NCBI GenBank assembly: GCA_033807775.1
Contig: CM066313.1
Coordinates: 63,038,484 to 63,102,483, forward strand
Direction: 5' to 3'
From: Saussurea involucrata
Taxonomy: Eukaryota; Streptophyta; Magnoliopsida; Asterales; Asteraceae
Length of the DNA stretch: 64,000 nt
Made by a program: the position numbers and the translations under genes. Positions 57,386 to 64,000 of the stretch are shown here, one piece after another (the stretch's first letter is position 1; each line of letters begins with the position of its first letter). The notes below the pieces were generated by a model, which saw only the letters and a list, made by a program, of their open reading frames with translations, searched no databases and was not told the DNA's origin.

Positions 57386-60300
57386 TATTATAAATTCTGG
57401 AAGGAGGGGTTTATAGCGAACGAAGATAATATCTAATTAATTAGTGCCGATATGATATGGAATAGAAGGTAGAATTTGAAGTATGACTGTGTTCTGTCAT
57501 CTTATTATCATATAACTGCTAGAAGAGCATATAAACAGGTTTATTTGACATGTTTAAATTGACCATTAATTGATTGGTGTTATTACAACTCTGTATTGTT
57601 TCATTCTTGTTTCTGGGATTTTCTATTATTGAGCTGGTATAAAATGTGGCATGTTTTTTGTATCATACGAAAATTAATTGCTACCCACGTGAATATATGT
57701 GCAACTGGTGAATAATGCCATCTGATTGAAGTTCTTATCATAGATATGAAACCATTTAAGTCGCAGTATTATGTGAATTAAAATACTTATAATTCAAAGG
57801 CATACTAATTTATTTGAGTTTACCTTGTATCTGAAAAATATCATCAAAAAGCTAATACTTGGTCACCATGTTTATTTTCATGAATTAAACATTTTACATG
57901 GAATTTAGATCCTAGGATTTTAAAAATTGAACAACTCAAAGTTTTATCTATAATTATCTGTTATGATATTCTTTTTAAATGTTTCAGCCAGTCGTACAAA
58001 CTATTTGTGATATTATTCCGTCAATAGTACAACTAACCGATGCTAAATATTTTACATTAGCGGTTAATAACCTGTGTTGAGCATTGAGGATTCTTATTAT
58101 TGCTCAATACTTTTATTTTGTCTTGTAATAACTTATTTTAGCATCCAGTGTACATAACTTCTTTTTTGCAAAACTATTATTTTTACACTTTGTGTTTATG
58201 GTATATATATTATGTTGAAGGCACTGGCATTGTAGGGAATGAACAAGACCAAACAATGGAAATTCCACAAGACGACAGATCAGGAGAAGTATCGAGTAAA
58301 AATAAACGGGTTAGAGGTCTCACACGGTGTGTCAAACTACATAAAGATTTTGAAGACACTAAAGGGGTGAAACGCATCATAGAATTTGATAGCATAGGTA
58401 ACTTTAAGGGGAAGTATAGATCAGAAATCTCTAGCTTTTTGGGTAGCTTGGTTCGAAAAGAGGTTGGGCTTACAGAATTACGTTGGAAGAAAGTGTCCAA
58501 AGCAGTGAAAGATATAATGTGGGATAAAGTTACGGTATGTTCTCCTTGTTTATCTATTACATGTAATTATCATCTTCAATGTTTATTTGTGTATTAAACA
58601 TATGTAACTATATATGATTTGATAATATGGTAGAAATTCTATGTAATCGATGCGGTGATGAAAGAACGCATGATGCACCATCTTGCTGATGCCTTGCGCA
58701 ATTTTCGATCAAAATTGTACAAACATTTTATACTGCCAAACATCGGCAAACCTTCAAAGTTGAAAGTTGTCCCAGAACAATACGGGAACGTGGAGCAAGC
58801 TGATTGGGACAAGTTTGTTGAACATACACTTTCAGATCAATTCAAGGTGATACAAAATAATGTTATATTTATTGTAATTTTCTATGTATTTCTTATATTG
58901 CAATAATTTTTTTTTTCATTTTTTTCGTCGTTCTAAGGGTGTATCTGAGTCGGCAAAAGCATAACGTGCAAAGCACAAGTACCCACATCGGTTGGGACGG
59001 TCCGGATATGTGGGACTCAGAGAAAAAATGGTAATTATCTTTTTAAATTGTTGAATTTATTACCCTTTCGCTTTTGCTTATAAGCGAACATCCAAGACTG
59101 AAGTTTTAATAACAATATGTTTATTTGATAATTAATAGGTAAAAAGTGAAGAAATTCTTGAGGATGAAGTTCCACGGTCTTTGATATGGTGCAAGGCACG
59201 TCAAACCAAGGACGGAGGTTATGAAAATGACGAGCTGAAAAACAAGGCAAATGAAATTGTAAGAATCCATACTTTATTGAAATGCATTCCTCTTTCCATC
59301 CATCGACGTATCATTGATATATGTTGTGCACAGGTACATAATGAAAAGGAGATTCAGGAGGGATCCCTAAAGCTTGAACATGGCACATATGCTCTTACAC
59401 TTGTGTTTCGCAAAGAGCATTCTGGGCGTGTAAGAGGGGTCGGCAAGGGAGTGACTCCAACACGCTACTGGAACATTCCTAGACGTAAAGGATCATCCAG
59501 AAACTGCACTCTACAAAGACAGTTGGACGATGAAAAACGAGAGAATGCTGAAAAAGTTGCGGGTTTGCAGAAACAACTCCAGGACCAAGATCATGTGATT
59601 AAAGAACAAGGTCAGAAGCTCAAAGATCAAGATCATTTAATGAAAGAACAAGGTGAGCTAATGCAAGCTATATTAGCTCATCTGTCTTCTAATGGAATCG
59701 GATTAACTGATCTGAAAACTTCATTAAACAAGAGTTTGGAAGGACAAGTAAGTAAATAGATTACAAAATACGTTCGATATACTTGATTTAATTTTTTAGT
59801 AAACTGTCGTGCAATATCTAATATTTGAATAAACACTTTCCAGAAATCTTTGACAAGTGGTCTCCCAGCTTCACACGAAACTCCGGCAACAAGCAACCAC
59901 TCTGATAGATCTACTGATGACAGTGCTATTGCTAAGTCGTCAAAGAGACCTCGACAATCTTTAGAGGTAGATCATATCCCAGTATCTTGGAAGGACGCTA
60001 CTGTTGCCATAAATTCACAACAATCTAAGACTGCGCCATCTCAAGTGTTGAAAAATGAAGGCCCACTGGTATGTTCTTTACATGTATTATAATTTTGTCA
60101 ACGTTGAACTTTTCGATGTTCACATGGAATACGATTTTTGTAGACTATGAAATGCAAATTGGCAAATCCAGATCGAAGAAACATTGTTGCACATGGGACT
60201 ATCATGTACTCATCTTCACCACAGACCCTTCATGGAGTTCCACTTCAGGCTGATTGCTACAAAGTCTCGGTTGACAAAACAGTAAAACCAGCTGCATTTT

Positions 60301-60859
60301 TACCCATCCAATCGGGTGAGCACAAGACTATAGAAGACGCCTTTGAAAGTTTTGTCGCTTGGCCAAAAAGCCTCGTGATCCCGGACCCAAAGGTCAATTG
60401 TTTATCTAATTTAGCTCTTCATTTGTTTTGGATAATCTTGCATGTTTTAATATATACGTCAATGGTATTCAGATATTAAATATTTGATTACCTAAGTATC
60501 TTATGCACTTTCATGCAAAGGTTTGAGCCTTTAGAATGACCATTATCCGCAAAGACCTTATTACCATTATATTTTATACAACTTATGTGTTGGTTCAAGT
60601 TGTATCTTTTTGCAGGTACCGCAAACAACTTCTGATGAGCATAAAGATAAGCAAAATAAGAAGACAAAAAGGAGTTTCACAACTGTTAATCGGTTAAAGA
60701 TGTCAAAGCATACAAGGAGTACGTCTAACAAGAAAAATATTGGTTTAGATGATGCATAAGTTTAAGATTGTTTAGGAACAAACTTTTAGACACAATATAT
60801 TTGTTTATTGTTTTGTTTTGGATACATTATTCGATAGATATTATTAAAACTTCTTTCAG

Positions 60860-62338
60860 TATAACGTCATTGTATATTATGCTATGGTGACTGTTTTGAA
60901 TAATAAACATGTTACAGTGATGTTTTTCAATAAAAAAACGTCACTTTATGTCAAGTTATAGTAGCGATTTGAAAAAATAAACGTCACCTTTGTCATGTTA
61001 CAGTGACGCGATTTTTGAAAAATAAACGTTACCGTATGTTATGTTACGGTGATGGTTTTGACAAATACACATTACCGTATGTCATACTACGGCAACGATT
61101 TAAAAAAAATGTCACTAAATGTCATGCTACGACGACGGTTTTTGAAAATAAATGTCCATGCATATACGTCACTATAGGTCATACTATAATGACGGTTTTG
61201 ACAAACAAACGTCACTTTACGTCATTCTACAGTGACGGTTTTGAAATATAAATCTCACCTTATGTTGTGCTATAATGACGATTTTTTTAAAAAACATCAC
61301 CTTAGGTCCAACTATGGTGACGGTTTAGAATAATAAATGTCATTGTATGTCACTCTACGGTGATGGTTTTGAAAATAAACGTTAGAGTATGTCGTGGTAT
61401 GGTGACACTTTTTAAAATATACGTCACATTATGTCGTGGTACGTTGACGGTTTTGTTTTCAAAACCATCACCATACGTATGACTATGGTGACATTTTCGA
61501 AAATAAACGTCACCATACGTCCTACTATAGTAACAATTTTTAAAAATAAACGTCACAATATGTCCTATTACAATGACGGGTCTGAAAAAATAAACGTCAC
61601 CGTCTGTCATGCTATGGTAACAGTTCCAACAAATAAATGTCATCATATATCATGCTATTGCGACGATTTTGAATAATAAACGCCACCATATATCATGTTA
61701 CAACGACGATTATGAAAAATAAGCGTCACCTTATGCCATGCTACAATCATGTTTTTTAAATGTAAACGTCAACGCAGGTCATGCTATGGTGACTGCTTTA
61801 AAAATAAACGTCACTGTACTTCACATTACAGTCACGGTTTTTAAATAGAAATATCAACATATGTCATGTTTTAGTGACTATTTCGAGAAATAAATGTCAC
61901 TGTACGTTATGCTATGGTGACGATTTTGAATAATGAATGTCATTGTATGTCATGCTATGGTCACGATTTTGATAAACGTCACCATATGCCATGCTCTGGT
62001 GACGGTTTTTGAATATAAACGTCAAAGCATGTCATGCTACGATGACGATTTTTATAAAATAGCGTTACCGTATGTTATGCTACGGTGACGGTTTTTAAAA
62101 ATAAATGTCACTGTATGTTGTGTTATGGTAACGGTTTTAGAAAAATAAACAATTTTTTATACACTTAAGGTGACGGTTTTTAGCCTATGGTAATGGTTTT
62201 TGATGTGATTTGGTAACGTTTTCTGAACGTAACCAAAAGTGTATCAAAAGTGACGGCAAGATAGGTGACGACTTTTATGTCCACGAAAACCGTTACCGTA
62301 TACCTACGGTAACGGTTTTTAACCGTCATAAAAGACCT
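60860..62338. repeat. CACTA right subterminal repeat array
   Basis: Same GTCACC...GGTGACGGTTTT units with AAATAAACGTCACC as at the left end, more than thirty copies. The last 180 bp before the terminus have denser GTTACCGT/ACGGTAAC inverted repeats. No gene is present. Confidence 0.88.
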
Positions 62339-62352
62339 TTTTTGTACTAGTG

Positions 62353-62545
62353 AACACTGAGGTCTAGGAGGAGTGCGATCGGGAACAAGTCTAGGAGCAA
62401 TGCGCTTGGATTTTGGGTTTTGGGCATTTAGGCTTTGGCCATTGGATTTTGGATTTTGGGCTTTATGAAATTTAATAGTTAATACCTAAGGTCCAATCCA
62501 AAAGAATGTCAGGTTTATGAAATTTGGAATAAAATTTGAAAATAG
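62353..62545. other. Right flank of the CACTA element
   Basis: Resumes the interrupted tandem repeat (ACTGAGGTCTAGGAGG, then AACAAGTCTAGGAGC), then a simple GGGTTTTGGG/GGATTTTGG stretch. No gene is seen. Confidence 0.6.
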
Positions 62546-63188
62546 AAAAGAGTTGTCGAAAAACTGTCGGCAACCGATAACATTTTCCGAAATATTTCTA
62601 ACGGCCTATTAAAAATAAACAAAATATAAAAAATTAAAAAGAAACGGTCGGAAAACCATTGGTAATTAATAAATATTTCCGATGGTTTTCCAACGACCTA
62701 TTAAAAATAAACAAAATATAGAAAAATAAAAGGAAACGGTCGGAAAACCGTCGGTAATTAATAACTATTTTCGATGGTTTTCCAACGACCTATTAAAATT
62801 AAATAAAAACTCATTGAAAGGGACCGTCGGAAAACCATCGCTAACTGATAACATTTTCCGACCACTTTCCAACGACCTACTAAAAATAAAAGAAAGTTAA
62901 AAAATTAAAAGGGAACCTTAGGAAAACCGTCGGTAATTGATAAATTTTTCCGACGATTTTCCGACGAGCTACTAACAATAAGTAAAAAAAATAAAAATTG
63001 AAAGGGACCGTCGAAAAGCCGTCGGTAATTGATCAAAATTTCCGACAGTTTACCGACCACCTATTAAAAATAAATAAAAGTTAAAAAAATTACTATCCCG
63101 TCGGTATACAGTCGCTTAACTGGCGATACTTACCGACGGTTTTTGCAGTCGGTAATAGCCGTCGGTAAATGCCAATATTATAGTAGTG
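62545..63188. mobile_element. Terminal remnant of a second, different CACTA element
   Basis: About five units of roughly 120 bp built on GGTCGGAAAACCGTCGGTAA and AACGACCTATTAAAAATAAA, then TACCGACGGTTTTTGCAGTC and the end ATTATAGTAGTG at 63188. Inverted, that end is CACTACTATAAT, a CACTA terminus. The repeat unit differs from that of the 28-kb element. The opposite end is not in the window. Confidence 0.72.
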
Positions 63189-63663
63189 ATTTGATTTAAC
63201 ACCAATATATGTATAAAAATATTGTTTTTACCTTTTATAGTAAAATGGTAAAAATTAGGCATAATGGCTATAATGGTCCTTAATTTAACAAAGTTAACGG
63301 AGGCCTTAGTCCATGAGACCATGGCTAAAACAAATTGAATACCAAAAGGACCAAATCCACAATAAACATATTATAGGGTCATAGTAAAAAAATATCAAAA
63401 AACGGTGATCAAATCCACAATTCACTCTTTGAATAATACAAAAAACAAATTATTAACAAATCAAACTTTCTTAAATAATCAAACTTATTTTTTAAAATGT
63501 TTTAACTGTAAAATCAAACGATCTAAATTTGATCAAATGTTTAGTCATTTATAACAACATAATTTACTATTTCCCTGAATTATATATAATCAACGAAGAA
63601 TATCAATATCAATATCGATAATCAATAATTATAATCATATAATGTAATATAAATAATATATAG
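63189..63663. other. AT-rich DNA without recognised features
   Basis: 475 bp of AT-rich sequence with no ORF, repeat end or motif that I can support. Confidence 0.5.
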
Positions 63664-63911
63664 ATGTGAGTTCAAACAAGAACGCTAACTATTTAAGAAA
63701 CACGAGAACGGCCGTCATGTACAAAATCATACATGATTCACATACAAAATCATATATGATTCACGCAACTTGCCCTGCAACTTTTAAGTTGCGGCCAAAG
63801 TCGTTTGCGTCCAGTTTTTTGTTGTTAGTGTAAAATCACATATGATTTTATACATGGGCATCCGTTCTCGTGTTTTCTTAAATAGTTAGCGTCCTCGTTT
63901 TAACCTTCCTC
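63664..63911. mobile_element. Inverted-repeat MITE (about 248 bp)
   Basis: The left arm AACGCTAACTATTTAAGAAA then CACGAGAACGG, and the right arm CCGTTCTCGTG then TTTTCTTAAATAGTTAGCG, are near-perfect inverted repeats. The inside has ATCATATATGATT palindromes. It is flanked by TATA-type repeats. Confidence 0.75.
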
Positions 63912-64000
63912 ATTATATATATATATATATAACAAATATTGACATCTAATTTCATAATTGTTATGAATAAAAACATTAAAAGTAAATAATTAAAATAATG

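Larger units (their letters stand above)
56001..60759 (+). pseudogene. TNPA-like CACTA accessory gene (9 exons, one nonsense codon)
   Basis: Exons by GT-AG borders and phase: 56001-56127, 58221-58534, 58634-58846, 58938-59030, 59139-59258, 59334-59747, 59844-60068, 60144-60392, 60616-60759; all join in frame, 632 codons. Exon 1 is acidic (MEKPVNSNGDDSDYEDDG). Exons 2-6 resemble the plant Ptta/En/Spm transposase family: RWKKVSKAVKDIMWDKV, AKHKYPHRLGRSGY, EHSGRVRGVGKGVTPTRYW. Exon 6 ends with a coiled coil of heptads repeating KDQDH/KEQG (about 59515-59680). Exon 8 carries HGVPLQADCYKVSVDK and HKTIEDAFESFVAWPKSLV, a DUF8039-like domain. The C-terminus is Lys-rich. TAA at 58962-58964 in exon 4 is in frame. 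The product would bind subterminal repeats and aid transposition. Confidence 0.85.
34282..62352. mobile_element. CACTA (En/Spm) DNA transposon with two divergent genes, 28 kb
   Basis: The left end CACTAGTACAAAAA (34282-34295) and right end TTTTTGTACTAGTG (62339-62352) are perfect 14-bp inverted repeats flanked by AAC on both sides (34279-34281, 62353-62355). A 3-bp duplication is the CACTA hallmark. Subterminal repeat arrays lie at both ends. Inside are a TNP2-type transposase on -, a TNPA-like gene on +, several MITEs, a Helitron-like element and an Athila-like LTR element (7.4 kb). Both gene 3' ends point outward. Confidence 0.92.

Noticed and set aside
61003..61676. Small ORFs in the right subterminal region
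   Set aside because: They are read through repeat units in both strands and have repetitive content with no protein signature.

Overview
This window is plant nuclear DNA made almost entirely of nested transposable elements. I find no host gene and no tRNA, rRNA or CRISPR locus. The organism looks like a flowering plant with a large, repeat-rich genome: Copia/SIRE-type, Ty3/Gypsy chromovirus-type and Athila-type LTR elements, plant CACTA elements, hAT and MULE MITEs and a Helitron-like element all occur. Family resemblance suggests a eudicot, perhaps Asteraceae, but that is recollection and inference rather than something the sequence proves.

Region 1 (1-34029) is a retrotransposon nest. The outermost layer is an old SIRE-type Copia element on +. 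What remains of it is a gag/protease fragment (1-1512), pieces of a long downstream additional ORF (aORF; 7004-7818, 28353-28408, 30966-32788), a polypurine tract and a 3' LTR (33064-34029). A minus-strand Ty3/Gypsy element (1513-7003, 5' LTR 5253-7003) sits in it, and one large deletion seems to have fused its integrase to the SIRE protease. A second, nearly complete SIRE element (7819-28352, TSD CCACC) is inserted in the old aORF. A solo Gypsy LTR (28409-30960, TSD also CCACC) lies 56 bp away. The second SIRE was itself hit by a gag-protease-only Athila-like element (12653-19813, TSD ACTAG) and by a 429-bp element carrying four tandem primer-binding-site units (24545-24973, TSD GTAAC).

Region 2 (34282-62352, TSD AAC) is one 28-kb CACTA transposon with 14-bp CACTA termini and dense subterminal repeats. 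It carries two divergently transcribed genes: a TNP2-type transposase on - (exons between 40210 and 36681) and a nine-exon TNPA-like accessory gene on + (56001-60759). Each has a single in-frame stop. Between them lie MITEs, a Helitron-like element with a nested hAT MITE that contains a divergent USE/TATA promoter-like pair, and a young Athila-like element (48390-55810, TSD GAGTT) with an intact 782-codon gag-protease ORF and no reverse transcriptase or integrase.

Region 3 (62353-64000) holds flanking tandem repeats, the terminus of a different CACTA element ending at 63188, AT-rich DNA and an inverted-repeat MITE.

How the parts work together: the Athila-like copies can supply only Gag and protease and would need reverse transcriptase and integrase from elsewhere. 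The SIRE copy has a damaged protease and reverse transcriptase, so it also depends on helpers. The CACTA element has matched ends and both classes of transposition gene, but a nonsense codon in each. The most unusual signals are the large intron-bearing SIRE aORF with its own TATA-like promoter, the splice-acceptor-like gag/pol junction, the tandem-PBS element, the hairpin plus TTTGGGG modules of the Athila-like family, and the divergent USE/TATA pair.
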